In this document: piece by piece, positions 9,140 through 18,673 of the stretch | Numbering within the stretch: the stretch's first letter is position 1 | How the letters are laid out: each line of letters opens with the position of its first letter | Assembly: GCF_014635325.1 (NCBI RefSeq) | Contig: NZ_BMCT01000011.1 | Location: forward strand, 109,489-173,488 | From: Azorhizobium oxalatiphilum | GTDB taxonomy: Bacteria > Pseudomonadota > Alphaproteobacteria > Rhizobiales > Xanthobacteraceae | Length of the DNA: 64,000 bases | Direction of reading: 5' to 3' | The notes under the pieces: model-generated | Database searches by the model: none | Told to the model about the DNA's origin: nothing | What the model saw: only the letters and a program-made list of their open reading frames with translations | Position numbers and translations under genes: made by a program

Positions 9140-9295
9140 TCACAGCACGAGGTTAAGGGCATCGGTGGCGTGCAGGCGGAACAGCACCGCCAGCCCCACC
9201 ATGGAGAGCGCCCACAGCATGAGCGCCGCGCCGCGCTGGCCGGAGAAGACGCACAGGAAGGCGGCGAGAATGCCGAAGAAGGGGATGCTCATCAT
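9140..9295 (-). CDS. Small membrane protein, DUF5993-like
   Basis: A 51-residue protein beginning MMSIPFFGILAAF, consisting of two hydrophobic helices. Small proteins of this kind sit directly upstream of dsbB-like genes, and here the stop lies only ten bases before dsbB. It is probably a helper or regulator of the DsbB system; that role is inferred from linkage only. A purine-rich site AGGAGAGAG precedes the ATG. Confidence 0.7.
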   Translation of the reverse strand: MMSIPFFGILAAFLCVFSGQRGAALMLWALSMVGLAVLFRLHATDALNLVL

Positions 9296-9459
9296 GGGGG
9301 CGGTCTCTCTCCTGCGTGGCCTCTCCCGCGCGGCGGCGCCGCAGCGGCTGTGCGCCGGCATGGCCGTTGCGGCGGCAGCTTATAGGGGGCGGGGCTTGCG
9401 CGGAACCGGCCGACCGAGGCGGGCGGCGCGACAGGCTTCCCCCCTTCGGGGCAGCGACC

Positions 9460-9565
9460 CTGGAGCGTTTCAGTGGTTCATGGAAACACTGAAACGCTCC
9501 AACTCTTCGATGGAGAATGTCTTGCGGCTTCGATTGCGGAGCAATCAAAGCCGGACATGCTCCAG
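9460..9565. repeat. Two-hairpin dispersed element, copy 1
   Basis: About 106 bases. A perfect 15-bp stem (9461-9475 with 9487-9501) is followed by a second hairpin (9526-9537 with 9541-9552, one mismatch). The ends are inverted copies of CTGGAGC/GCTCCAG. The same architecture and length recur at 49238-49341, with GAGAA(T/C)GT in the centre. A related CCCTCTCCC-type stretch follows to about 9620. The remaining gap 9296-9650 has no gene. Confidence 0.7.
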
Positions 9566-9650
9566 GGTCTCCCGCCCCCGAAAGGGGGAGAGGGCGCGTT
9601 CCGCGAAAGGGAAGGGGGCAGGGACACAACCTGCAAACGACCGGATGCGC

Positions 9651-10820
9651 TCAGGTCGCGGCCGGAATGTCCGGCCGCTTCGAGCGCCGGTAGCCGGACT
9701 TGTCCTCCGGCGGGGTCATGCCCTGCATGAGATAGAGCACGTCATTGGCCAGCGAGGAGCAGATCTCGATGCCGCTGGCATCGTTCAGGCCCTCCGTATT
9801 GCTGAGCACGAACACGCCCGCAGGCGAGGTGGCGCTGCCCGGCGCGGCGCTGGGCAGGAAGGCGATGTAGCTGGAGAAGCCCGGCAGGTCGCCGTCCTTC
9901 CACACGGTGGCGAAGGGCGCGCCGTCATTGGAGCCGAGGAACCAGCCGAGGCCGAGATGATCGCCCCAGCCGGTCTTCACCGGGGTGGAGACGGTCTGCA
10001 GCACCGGCAGCAGGCTGTTGAGCGGCTGCTCCTGCATCAGCCCCATGTTGAACAGGAGCCAGGTCTGCATGTCGTTGGGCGAGGCGACGATGCCGCCCGC
10101 GCCATTATAGGCGGGGAATTGCGGCCAGCCGGGCGGGGCCACGCAATCATAGCTCTGGCCGTTGAAATAATAGCCCTGCGGCAGCGTATCGAGCCGCACC
10201 TCGTCGAAGAACTGCGCGGAGAGGCCGAGGGGCGAAAAGATCAGGTCGATGACGATCTGCTCATAGGCATCGTCGGTGCCCGCATAGGCCGGCAGCACCG
10301 CGCCCATGAGGCCGAAGCCGAGGTTGGAATAGCGATAGGCCGGCTTCGGGAACGGCGCCATGCTGGTGTAGTTGAGAAAGCCCAGCATGCCCGGCACGGT
10401 GTAGGGCTGGGGCATGTTCGTGGGTTCGTCATCGGCGCTGCCATTGTCCTGCGGCAGGCCGGAGGCATAGTTCACCAGCGAGGTCAGGCTGATGTCGGCG
10501 AACTGCGGGCCGATCTCCAGCTCGGGATAATCGCCCAGCGTGGCATCTTCCGGCCCCTGCGTGGTCAGGTACCAGGCATAGGCGGTGGCGGCGAAGGTCT
10601 TGGACACCGAGGCGAGCACGAAGGGCGTGTCGGCATCCAGCGTCAACGGCCCGCCATCCTGCCGCTGCACGGCACCGAAGGTGTAGATGGCGGAGAAATC
10701 GGGCTCCGGGCTGGCGATGCCGATGGCGAAGGCGAGGCTGGTGTTGTCTGCCTGCAAGGCGAGATAGGGCGCGACGAGCGCTGCGAGATCGTCTTCGGAT
10801 GGCTGCACGATAATGGTCAT
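9651..10820 (-). CDS. Serine hydrolase, beta-lactamase/penicillin-binding-like family
   Basis: A 389-residue protein of the class C beta-lactamase/EstB fold. It shows the SxxK motif S71-V-S-K74 with the nucleophilic serine and the YxN motif Y164-S-N166. The third motif is not canonical; the region around KDGDLPGFSS may replace it. Members are usually esterases or D-amino acid peptidases and rarely true beta-lactamases. No signal peptide is visible, so it is probably cytoplasmic. It has its own AGGA ribosome binding site and stands alone. Substrate unknown. Confidence 0.85.
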   Translation of the reverse strand: MTIIVQPSEDDLAALVAPYLALQADNTSLAFAIGIASPEPDFSAIYTFGAVQRQDGGPLTLDADTPFVLASVSKTFAATAYAWYLTTQGPEDATLGDYPELEIGPQFADISLTSLVNYASGLPQDNGSADDEPTNMPQPYTVPGMLGFLNYTSMAPFPKPAYRYSNLGFGLMGAVLPAYAGTDDAYEQIVIDLIFSPLGLSAQFFDEVRLDTLPQGYYFNGQSYDCVAPPGWPQFPAYNGAGGIVASPNDMQTWLLFNMGLMQEQPLNSLLPVLQTVSTPVKTGWGDHLGLGWFLGSNDGAPFATVWKDGDLPGFSSYIAFLPSAAPGSATSPAGVFVLSNTEGLNDASGIEICSSLANDVLYLMQGMTPPEDKSGYRRSKRPDIPAAT

Positions 10821-11034
10821 GAAGTCCTCCCCGGTGCTGTGTCCTCGGTAGGCGCGGCGGCCGACAGGGCATCGGCCGGTGGCTGCGCACGGCCGGTGCC
10901 GTGTCGCGGGCCACGCCGGGATTCAGCTTGCGCCATGGGGTATGGCGTTGTCACGACGGACGGGGGGCTGGGACTGGGACCGGGCCGTGACTGGGGCAGC
11001 GCCGGGGATGGGCCAGGTTCCTTTGGTAGCCGGC

Positions 11035-11970
11035 CTACCAATTGTCCTTGAACTTCTTCCACCCGTCCTCGGTGGTGAGGGTTATCACGGCCTGCTGCAT
11101 GGTCGCCACGTCGCGATAGCCGTTCCACCATGAGCCGGACAGCAGGAAAACGGCGGCCATGGAGGCGAGGCAACCCTCGCGGGCGGACTTGACCATGGCT
11201 TTGCTCACCTTTTCCTTCGGCCTCTCCTCACCCTTGATCGCGGATTTAATCCTCTTGCCGAGGGAATGGATCTTCTTGCCGATCCCGACGATCCCGACCG
11301 TGCCCACCGACAGGGCGACGACGCCGGCGTTTCTTTCCTTCTTGTCGATGATGTACTGTATATTGTCGGCGCAATTGCCGCATTTGCAGTAATATGTGGT
11401 GCGTTTCCGGGTCGGGCTCCGGGCATCGTCGCGCAGCGTATAAAGGTTGAAGACCTTTCCCGCTTGGACCGCCACGACAGTCACACCGATCCACAACGCA
11501 GCGGCCGCCGATACCGGAGCGAAGGTCACGCCCATGACGGCAGCGCCACTGACGGCCAGGCTATCGACACCCTTTTTCACCCCGTGTTCAAGCGCGGCCT
11601 CGCCTGGCTTCCTGGCAAGCTGCGCGCCACGGTCCGTCAGCGGGCGGGGCGGGCGCGCCGGGCTTGGACGGGGCGGGGGCGAGGGCGGCGGCGTCGCTGA
11701 CATGAAGCCGGGATTCTTGAGCTGGTACGGCAGGATCTTCTCGGGGGTCGGCGGCACGTTGAAGCGCGTCATCGTCGCCTGCTGCTTCTCCAGACTCCAG
11801 TAGCCGATGTGGCTGCTCGCGGGGGAGCGCTGCAGGCCCTTGAAGAGCTTGTCGTCGACGATGTCATCCGCATCGACTTCCTCCGACACTTCCCGCAGCT
11901 GTGCCCAGAATTCCAATGGGCTGATGATGCGGCCAAGCTCTTCCAGTTGCTCCGGCGTAGGCAGTCCCAT
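11035..11970 (-). CDS. Orphan membrane protein of unknown family with CxCxxC motif
   Basis: A 311-residue protein with a strong ribosome binding site (GAGGAGGGG) before its ATG. I do not recognise the family. Residues 1-90 are acidic and helical, 91-110 a proline-rich linker, and 137-172 a hydrophobic segment. Cysteines C195-x-C197-x-x-C200 precede a glycine/valine-rich hydrophobic stretch (215-232), a lysine-rich helix, and a third hydrophobic segment (268-280). The mix of soluble head, linker and hydrophobic tail resembles exported effector or toxin proteins, but no secretion or immunity gene is adjacent. The upstream gap is relatively AT-rich, which may mark recent acquisition. Confidence 0.65.
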   Translation of the reverse strand: MGLPTPEQLEELGRIISPLEFWAQLREVSEEVDADDIVDDKLFKGLQRSPASSHIGYWSLEKQQATMTRFNVPPTPEKILPYQLKNPGFMSATPPPSPPPRPSPARPPRPLTDRGAQLARKPGEAALEHGVKKGVDSLAVSGAAVMGVTFAPVSAAAALWIGVTVVAVQAGKVFNLYTLRDDARSPTRKRTTYYCKCGNCADNIQYIIDKKERNAGVVALSVGTVGIVGIGKKIHSLGKRIKSAIKGEERPKEKVSKAMVKSAREGCLASMAAVFLLSGSWWNGYRDVATMQQAVITLTTEDGWKKFKDNW

Positions 11971-12859
11971 GACCCCTCCTCATCGACCGTGCGCCGCAGG
12001 CGCCGCAGGCCGTGATTGCGCGGCGGGCATCCTCGGCCGGGCGTATCGGGCGAATGTGCTGAATGCTGCGGGAGTGAGTTGAAATAGAGAGAAACTATAT
12101 TTGCTATCTATCAAGGTGCAGAGCATTCTGCATTTGAATATGGCATGTGGGGGCGCATGAGCTCTGTGCCATTTTTGGGGGTAATTCCGGAGGGGTGATG
12201 CGGGAGTGGCCGGGCGGAGCGGGACCGTCGCCACCTGACCACCTCACCCGACAGACCTCACCTGACCGACCTCGCCTGACAGGCTCACCCATGCGACGCT
12301 GAAGGGGCGCGCCGCCGTGCGCGGGCGCGAGGCGGCGCGCATGGAATTGTTGAGCGGATGATCTGTAAGGTCGCGGATGCGGAGCGCGCACGTCCGGTGC
12401 GGCAGGGGGCGACGGTGTCTCGGTGGCGCGCTTTCGGCGAGACGGCGGGCCGCGAGGTCCGGCGGCGAATGGAATGCTCGCAATCTGCCCCCGGAACGAA
12501 ACCGTCAGCATGAGATGTCAGATGATGAGTTCCAAGCTATTCATTTCGCAACGGAATGAATAGCAAGCAATGGTGGCGGTCATGGTGCCACTGCGTGTGC
12601 CATGTCCCTGTGCCAGCGTGTGCCATCCGCACCCGTTACGCGCACAGGCCCGCCGGGGCCCGCCCGGTCCAGACGCCGCAACGCCTTGCCCGCGCTCACC
12701 TTTCCGGAGAGGCGCAGCAGCCAGAACACCAACCGTGGTCCATTGTGCCAAAACGGGACCATCGGCGTGCCATCCGGGAACGTCCGTGAACACAATGTGT
12801 CCGAATCGGATGCGCGCCGCCGTGCGCACTCCGTTCTGTTTGGAGGTATCGGGAGCCGC
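11971..12859. other. 889-base gap with tandem repeat and palindrome, no convincing gene
   Basis: Short open frames here lack binding sites and codon bias. Bases 12070-12160 are AT-rich and could hold the promoter of the leftward gene at 11970. A 14-base unit (ACCTCACCTGACCG type) is repeated three times at 12241-12282, with partial copies either side. A 13-bp near-perfect palindrome lies at 12536-12564, and GTGCCA occurs four times at 12585, 12597, 12610 and 12620. Confidence 0.6.
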
Positions 12860-14833
12860 TCAGGCGGCGTCCCGCGCCTCCCGGCCGACGATGGCGACGA
12901 TGTCGGCCATGATGCGGTTCAGCTCGAAATTCTTCGGCGTATAGACCGCCGCCACCCCGAAGGAGCGCAGCGCCGCCTCGTCCTCGGGCGGGATGATGCC
13001 GCCCACCACCACCGGAATGTCGGACAATCCTTCCGCATGCATGCGCTCCATCACGTCGCGCACCAGCGGTACGTGGGAGCCGGAAAGGATAGATAATCCA
13101 ACCACATGCACGCTTTCTTCCAGCGCGGCGTTGACGATCTCGGCGGGTGTCAGGCGGATGCCCTCATAGACCACCTCCATGCCGGCATCGCGGGCCCGCA
13201 CGGCGATCTGCTCGGCACCGTTGGAATGCCCGTCCAGTCCCGGCTTGCCGACCAGGAATTTCAGCCGCCGCCCGAGCTTCTCCGACACCGCATCGACGCC
13301 CGCGCGAACCTCGTCCAGCCCTTGCGTATCAAGGCGTGCCGCGCGTCCGACGCCGGTGGGCGCACGATACTCGCCGAAGATCTCGCGCAGCGCCGTGCCC
13401 CATTCGCCGGTGGTCACGCCCACCTTGGCGCAGAGAATGGAGGGCTCCATGATGTTGCCCCCCTCCCGCGCCGCTTTTCTCAATGCTTCCAGTGCGTTGG
13501 CGGTGGCATCCGCATCCCGCGCCGCGCGCCATGCCTGAAGCCGCGCCACCTGCTCCGGTTCCACATGCTCGGGCACGGTGAGGATGGAGCCCTCTCCGGT
13601 GGTCAGTGGCGAGGGCTCGGTGTCGGTCCAGCGGTTGACGCCCACCACCACCTGATCGCCGGTCTCGATGGCTTCGAGGCGCCGGGTGTTGGACTCCACA
13701 AGCTGCTGTTTCATATAGGAGTTTTCGATCGCCGCCACGGCGCCGCCCATGGCTTCGATACGCGCCAGTTCCGCCCGCGCCTCGTCCTTCAGCGCCTCCA
13801 CCTTGCGGTCGATCTCGGCCGATCCGTCGAAGATGTCGCCATATTCCAGAAGGTCGGTCTCATAGGCCAGCACCTGCTGCATGCGCAGCGACCATTGCTG
13901 GTCGAAGGAGCGCGGCAGGCCCAGCGCCTCGTTCCAGGCCGGCAGCTGCACGGCGCGCGCACGGGCCTTCTTGGAGAGCGTAACCGCCAGCATTTCCAAC
14001 AGGATACGGTAGACGTTGTTCTCCGGCTGCTGCTCGGTGAGGCCGAGCGAATTCACCTGCACGCCATAGCGGAACAGCTTCTGCTTGGCGTCCGTGATGC
14101 CGTAGCGATTGACGCAGATCTCGTCCCACAGATCCACGAACGCCCGCATCTTGCACAGCTCGGTCACGAACCGCATGCCCGCATTCACGAAGAAGGAGAT
14201 GCGCCCCACCACCTCGCCGAACACATCGCCTTCGGCCTGCCCGGAGCGCTTCACCGTGTCGAGGATGGCGATGGCATTGGCCAGCGCGAAGGCCAGCTCC
14301 TGCACCGGCGTCGCCCCCGCCTCCTGCAGATGGTAGGAGCAGACGTTCATCGGGTTCCAGCGCGGCAAGTGACTGGTGGTGAAGACGATTACGTCCTTGG
14401 TCAGCCGCATGGACGGGGCCGGCGGGAACACATAGGTGCCGCGCGACAGGTATTCCTTGATGATGTCGTTCTGGGTGGTGCCCTGCAATCGGGCCCGGTC
14501 CGCCCCCTGCTCGTCGGCCACCGCGATATAGAGCGCCAGCAGCCACGGGGCGCAGGCGTTGATGGTCATGGAGGTGTTCATCTCGCTGAGCGGGATGCCC
14601 TCGAACAGGGTCCGCATGTCGCCGAGATGGGAAATCGGCACGCCCACCTTGCCCACCTCGCCGCGGGCGAGGGGATGGTCGCTGTCGTAGCCGGTCTGGG
14701 TGGGCAGGTCGAAGGCCACCGAGAGGCCGGTCTGGCCCTTGGCGAGGTTGGAACGATAGAGCTTGTTGGACTCCGCAGCAGTCGAATGGCCCGCATAGGT
14801 GCGGAACAGCCACGGTTTGTCACGGCCCGCCAT
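12860..14833 (-). CDS. ecm: Ethylmalonyl-CoA mutase
   Basis: A 657-residue coenzyme B12-dependent mutase. It has an N-terminal TIM-barrel substrate domain (AFDLPTQTGYDSDHP and related conserved segments) and a C-terminal B12-binding domain with the DxHxxG motif in GKPGLDGHSNG. It converts ethylmalonyl-CoA to methylsuccinyl-CoA in the ethylmalonyl-CoA pathway for acetate assimilation. It is assigned to this subgroup (formerly MeaA) rather than methylmalonyl-CoA mutase by its single-chain size and by the linked crotonyl-CoA carboxylase/reductase gene at 18755. The start at 14833 has a GGGGGAGG binding site; the longer frame upstream is disregarded. Confidence 0.9.
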   Translation of the reverse strand: MAGRDKPWLFRTYAGHSTAAESNKLYRSNLAKGQTGLSVAFDLPTQTGYDSDHPLARGEVGKVGVPISHLGDMRTLFEGIPLSEMNTSMTINACAPWLLALYIAVADEQGADRARLQGTTQNDIIKEYLSRGTYVFPPAPSMRLTKDVIVFTTSHLPRWNPMNVCSYHLQEAGATPVQELAFALANAIAILDTVKRSGQAEGDVFGEVVGRISFFVNAGMRFVTELCKMRAFVDLWDEICVNRYGITDAKQKLFRYGVQVNSLGLTEQQPENNVYRILLEMLAVTLSKKARARAVQLPAWNEALGLPRSFDQQWSLRMQQVLAYETDLLEYGDIFDGSAEIDRKVEALKDEARAELARIEAMGGAVAAIENSYMKQQLVESNTRRLEAIETGDQVVVGVNRWTDTEPSPLTTGEGSILTVPEHVEPEQVARLQAWRAARDADATANALEALRKAAREGGNIMEPSILCAKVGVTTGEWGTALREIFGEYRAPTGVGRAARLDTQGLDEVRAGVDAVSEKLGRRLKFLVGKPGLDGHSNGAEQIAVRARDAGMEVVYEGIRLTPAEIVNAALEESVHVVGLSILSGSHVPLVRDVMERMHAEGLSDIPVVVGGIIPPEDEAALRSFGVAAVYTPKNFELNRIMADIVAIVGREARDAA

Positions 14834-14950
14834 GGTGCCTCCCCCTTGATCCCGGTTTCCCTGGCTGGCCATTCCGGCTCTTGCCTTTGGGTATCTTGCG
14901 CCGCAACGCAGCATCCGTCGATGCTCATTTTGGCTGAGAAGCCGGGGGGC

Positions 14951-15187
14951 TCACGTCACCAGCGAGATCACGAACAGCAGGATGACCGCGCCGATGGTGG
15001 CGCAGATGATCTTGCCCACCACGCCGCCGACGATGAAGACATTGCCGAACAGGAAGCCGCCGATCAGCGCGCCCACGATGCCGACCGCGATGTTGCCGAG
15101 CAGCCCGAAACCCTTGCCGCGGAACACTTGTCCCGCCAGCCAGCCGGCGATGGCGCCGATCACGATCATGCCGATGAGTGCGGCCAT
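14951..15187 (-). CDS. GlsB/YeaQ/YmgE-family small membrane protein
   Basis: A 78-residue, glycine-rich inner-membrane protein with three hydrophobic helices. It has the family pattern IGxIAGWLAGQ near the start and GNIAVGIVGALIGGF in the middle. Members are linked to general stress responses, without a defined biochemical role. It is a separate unit between ecm and the GntR regulator. Confidence 0.88.
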   Translation of the reverse strand: MAALIGMIVIGAIAGWLAGQVFRGKGFGLLGNIAVGIVGALIGGFLFGNVFIVGGVVGKIICATIGAVILLFVISLVT

Positions 15188-15265
15188 GTGTCCCTCCGTC
15201 CCCTTTGCCCATGCCCGCCTTATCTTGGGGCATCGGCAGGCGGGCCGGAAGAGGGGACGGTGGGC

Positions 15266-15991
15266 TCAGCCGGCGGTCGCCTGCGGCAGGCTGGCGCGTT
15301 GCAGCCGGTCGCGGCTGCGCCCGAGATGGATGCGCATGGCTTCGCGCGCCTGCTCGCAGTTCCCCGCCGCGATGCCGGCGAAGATGTCCGCATGTTCCTG
15401 CAACAGCACGCCCAGATAAGCTTCGCGCGAGGCGGCGATGAGCTGGAAGGTGTGCAGCCGCGAGCGCGGGATCAGCGGCCCGCCGAGATGGGAGAACAGA
15501 TCGAGGAAGTGCCGGTTGCCGGTGGCGCGGGCGATGGCGGCATGGAAGTCGAGGTCCGGCTGCACCGCATCATCGTGGGAGGGGATGGCGTCCGCCATGG
15601 TGTCCAGCGCCGCCTGAAGCGCGGCAAGGTCCGCCGGGGTGCGGCGCACGGCGGCCAGCGCCGCTGCCTCGGTTTCCAGCCCCATGCGCACATCAAGCAC
15701 GGCAACCACCTCCTGGATCACGCCGAGGCTGGCCTCCTCGATGTGAAACGGCAGGCCGGGCGAGGTGCGCAGCACGAAGGCCCCCACGCCCTGTTGGGTG
15801 GTGACGAGGCCGATGCCCTTGAGATTGGTGATGGCCTCGCGCACCACGGTGCGGCTGACGCCGAACTCCGCGACCAGCTCCTGCTCGCTGGGCAGCCGCT
15901 CGCCGCCCTTGAACCCGCCATCGGTGATGCGCGCGCGCAGGGCCGTCACCAGTTGCTGGACGAGGGTGTCGCGGCGTTTCAACTGGACCAA
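15266..15991 (-). CDS. GntR-family regulator, FadR/FCD subgroup
   Basis: A 241-residue transcription factor with an N-terminal winged helix-turn-helix (about 10-75, with LPSEQELVAEFGVSRTVVRE) and a C-terminal FCD ligand domain (about 90-225). FCD regulators of this type usually repress sugar-acid catabolism and respond to the substrate, which fits the upstream glucarate dehydratase and TctC genes on the same strand. The start is a TTG with GGGAG nine bases upstream. Likely target: the gudD-tctC promoter around 18560. Confidence 0.88.
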   Translation of the reverse strand: MVQLKRRDTLVQQLVTALRARITDGGFKGGERLPSEQELVAEFGVSRTVVREAITNLKGIGLVTTQQGVGAFVLRTSPGLPFHIEEASLGVIQEVVAVLDVRMGLETEAAALAAVRRTPADLAALQAALDTMADAIPSHDDAVQPDLDFHAAIARATGNRHFLDLFSHLGGPLIPRSRLHTFQLIAASREAYLGVLLQEHADIFAGIAAGNCEQAREAMRIHLGRSRDRLQRASLPQATAG

Positions 15992-16084
15992 GGGCTTGTC
16001 TCCCGATCTGCCCAGACGGTGTAGGGCAGGATGCGGCGCGGGGCCACCAGGGTGGCGGTGCCCCGCTGCCGTTTTCGCGGATGC

Positions 16085-17443
16085 TCAGCGCACCATGCAG
16101 GGTTTCTTGCGGTCGAACTGCCAGCCGGGGATCAACTGGCGCATGGCGATGGCGTCATCGCGCGCCCCCAGGCCGTGGGCCTTGTAAAGCTGGTGCGCCG
16201 CGTCCACCGCGTCCATGTCGATCTCGATGCCCAGCCCGGCCTTCTCCGGCACCGCCACGAGGCCGCCGACGATCTTCAGCGGATCGCGGGTGAGGCGCTG
16301 GCCGTCCTGCCAGATCCAGTGGGTGTCGATGGCCGTCACCTTGCCCGGCGCGGCGGCGGCCACATGGGTGAACATGGCCAGCGAAATGTCGAAATGGTTG
16401 TTGGAGTGCGAGCCCCAGGTGAGGCCCCAGTCGCGGCACATCTGGGCTACGCGCACAGAGCCACGCAGCGTCCAGAAATGCGGGTCCGCCAGCGGAATGT
16501 CCACCGATAGCAGGCGGATGGCATGTCCCATCTCGCGCCAGTCGGTGGCGATCATGTTGGTGGCGGTGGGCAGGCCCGTGGCCTGCCGGAACTCCGCCAT
16601 CACCTCGCGGCCGGAGAAGCCGTTCTCGGAGCCGCATGGGTCTTCCGCATAGGCCAGCACGCCCTTCAGCTCGCGGCCCACCGCAATGGCCTCCTCCAGC
16701 GACCAGGCGCCGTTGGGGTCGAGCGTGATGCGCGCCTCGGGGAAGCGCTCGGCCAGCGCATGGATGGCAAGCGCCTCCTCGCGGCCGGCGAAGACACCGC
16801 CCTTGAGCTTGAAATCGTTGAAGCCGTAGCGCTCATAGGCGGCCTCCGCGAGCCGCACCACGGCGGCGGGCGTCACCGCTTCCTCGTGGCGCAGGCGCAG
16901 CCAGTCGTCGGTGGCATCGGGGGCGGAAAAATAGGGCAGGTCGGTCTTTGCCCGGTCGCCCACGTAGAACAGATAGCCCAGCATCTCCACATGGCTGCGC
17001 TGCTGGCCCTCGCCCAGAAGCTCGGCCACCGGCACGCCCAGATGCTGGCCCAGCAGGTCGAGGAAGGCGCTTTCCAGCGCCGTCACCACATGGATGGTGA
17101 TGCGAAGGTCGAAGGTCTGGAAGCCGCGCCCGCCGGCATCCTTGCCGGCATGGGCCGCGCGCACCGCCTCAAGGCAGGCGTTCATCTGGCCAAGGCCGCG
17201 GCCGATCACCAGTTCCCGAGCGGCTTCGAGTGTGGTGCGGATGCCTTCGCCGCCCGGCACCTCGCCGAGGCCGGTGTTGCCGGCGCTGTCGGTGAGGATG
17301 ACGATGTTGCGGGTGAAGAAGGGGCCATGCGCGCCGGAGAGGTTCAGCAGCATGCTGTCGGTGCCCGCCACGGGGATCACGGTCATGCCAGTGATGCGCG
17401 GGGCGCCGGTGGTCTGCGAGGCGTCTGCGAGGGATGTGGTCAC
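16085..17443 (-). CDS. gudD: Glucarate dehydratase
   Basis: A 452-residue enolase-superfamily enzyme, close to the length of E. coli GudD. It dehydrates D-glucarate (and often L-idarate) to 5-keto-4-deoxyglucarate. Conserved segments include [11 protein letters not shown] with the catalytic lysine, LDPNGAW and EDPC metal ligands, and the HSNNHFDIS stretch near the active-site histidine. The start is a GTG (17443). It forms an operon with the upstream tctC-type gene (82 bases) and the downstream GntR gene. Confidence 0.92.
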   Translation of the reverse strand: MTTSLADASQTTGAPRITGMTVIPVAGTDSMLLNLSGAHGPFFTRNIVILTDSAGNTGLGEVPGGEGIRTTLEAARELVIGRGLGQMNACLEAVRAAHAGKDAGGRGFQTFDLRITIHVVTALESAFLDLLGQHLGVPVAELLGEGQQRSHVEMLGYLFYVGDRAKTDLPYFSAPDATDDWLRLRHEEAVTPAAVVRLAEAAYERYGFNDFKLKGGVFAGREEALAIHALAERFPEARITLDPNGAWSLEEAIAVGRELKGVLAYAEDPCGSENGFSGREVMAEFRQATGLPTATNMIATDWREMGHAIRLLSVDIPLADPHFWTLRGSVRVAQMCRDWGLTWGSHSNNHFDISLAMFTHVAAAAPGKVTAIDTHWIWQDGQRLTRDPLKIVGGLVAVPEKAGLGIEIDMDAVDAAHQLYKAHGLGARDDAIAMRQLIPGWQFDRKKPCMVR

Positions 17444-17524
17444 GGTCGCTGTCCTGATGTGCGTGCGGAAGAAAGGCCGCCGCGCGGGCGCGGCGGCCGG
17501 GCCGGGTGAGCCCGAGCGTGGGCC

Positions 17525-18493
17525 TCAGTTCGCCGTGATGTTGCCGGCTTCGATCACCGCCTTCCAGCGGGCCAGCTCGGCGGCGAGGAAGGCGTCGAAC
17601 GCCTTGCTGTCATTGGCCACGATCTCGAAGCCGAGGTCGTTGAACTTCGCCGCCACCTCGGGCGCGCGCAAGGCGTCGATGGCCGCACCGCTGAGCTTGG
17701 CACGCACGTCCGCCGGCAGGCCCTTGGGCGCTGCGGCGGCCTGCCAGGAATAGACCACCACGTCCTTGGCGCCGGCCTCTTCCAGCGTCGGCACGTCGGG
17801 CAACTGGGGCACGCGCTTGTCGCTGGTCACGGCCAGCGCCTTGAGCTTGCCGGCCTTGATCTGGTTGACGACGGCGCCGAGATTCTGGAACGACACCTCC
17901 ACATGGCCGCCGATGAGGTCGGAGATGGCCGGGGCGCCGCCCTTGTAGGGGATGTGCGAGCCCTCGGTGCCGGTCTTCTGCCAGAACAGGGCGGCAGTGA
18001 GGTGGTCGGATGAGCCGGAGCCGGAGGAGGCGAACGTCACCTTGCCGGGGCTCTTCTTCATCAGGGCCACCAGCTCGGCGACGGAGTTGGCGGGGAAGGC
18101 GGGCGTCGCAACCAGCACGTTGGGCGTACGCACCGCAACCGTGATGAGGTCGAAATCCTTCTGCGGATCGTAGCGCAGATCCTTCTGCAGGAAGGGATTG
18201 ACCGCATAGGTGCCGATGGAGGCGACCATCATGGTGTAGCCGTCGGGCGCGGCATTCTTCACCTGCGCGGCACCGATGGCGCCGGTAGCGCCGGGCCGGT
18301 TGTCGATCACCACGGGCTTGCCCAGCGTGTGGGCCATCTGCTCGCCCATCACGCGGGCGGTGGTATCCGTGGCGCCGCCGGGCGGGAACGGCACCACCAC
18401 GGTGATCGGCTTGTCGGGATAGGCAAAACTCGGGGTCGCTGCAACGCACAGGACAAGCCCGAGCATCGCCGCGAGCGGCGTCCTCACCTTCAT
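17525..18493 (-). CDS. TctC/Bug-family periplasmic solute-binding protein
   Basis: A 322-residue tripartite tricarboxylate transporter receptor. A signal peptide (cut after SFA) precedes the typical YPDKPITVVVPFPPGGATD opening and the SHIPYKGGAPA and GHVEVSFQN segments. It should bind an organic acid in the periplasm; next to gudD, a sugar diacid is likely. No TctA/TctB membrane partners are present, so it is an orphan receptor, as is common for Bug proteins. The ATG at 18493 has a GGAGG binding site and is preferred to the longer frame. Confidence 0.9.
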   Translation of the reverse strand: MKVRTPLAAMLGLVLCVAATPSFAYPDKPITVVVPFPPGGATDTTARVMGEQMAHTLGKPVVIDNRPGATGAIGAAQVKNAAPDGYTMMVASIGTYAVNPFLQKDLRYDPQKDFDLITVAVRTPNVLVATPAFPANSVAELVALMKKSPGKVTFASSGSGSSDHLTAALFWQKTGTEGSHIPYKGGAPAISDLIGGHVEVSFQNLGAVVNQIKAGKLKALAVTSDKRVPQLPDVPTLEEAGAKDVVVYSWQAAAAPKGLPADVRAKLSGAAIDALRAPEVAAKFNDLGFEIVANDSKAFDAFLAAELARWKAVIEAGNITAN

Positions 18494-18558
18494 GGCGTTT
18501 CCTCCGGCGGCCGCTTCGGCCTGCCATTCTCTTTCGCCCATGACGCATGGGCAGAGCG

Positions 18559-18586
18559 ATCCTATACGATGTCAGTCATCATACAA
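18559..18586 (-). promoter_or_regulatory. Putative promoter of the tctC-gudD-gntR operon
   Basis: On the minus strand a TTGTAT (18581-18586) and TAGGAT (18559-18564) pair is separated by 16 bases, 66 bases upstream of the tctC start. Bases between include TGATGACTGACATC, possibly a GntR contact region. Read by eye only. Confidence 0.35.
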
Positions 18587-18673
18587 GTTGGGGCGACGAA
18601 ATGCCCTGAAACGCGGGGATGATGGGCCGTCGTCTTCGCCCAAAGAAGGCTAGTGGGACGCAAATTCTCTGCT

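Noticed and set aside
9651..10820. Antibiotic beta-lactamase
   Set aside because: No signal peptide and no canonical third motif; EstB-like esterase or peptidase is more likely.
12585..12625. Four GTGCCA copies, read on the other strand as TGGCAC as in sigma-54 promoters
   Set aside because: The spacing to a GC doublet is one base off the -24/-12 pattern and no suitable gene follows.
12104..12829. Several frames of 80-135 codons in the gap before ecm
   Set aside because: R/P-rich, no ribosome binding sites and no recognisable sequence; some cross the palindrome and tandem repeat.
13106..16024. 972-codon open frame on the plus strand across ecm, the GlsB gene and the GntR gene
   Set aside because: Antisense to three well-supported genes; composition typical of shadow frames.
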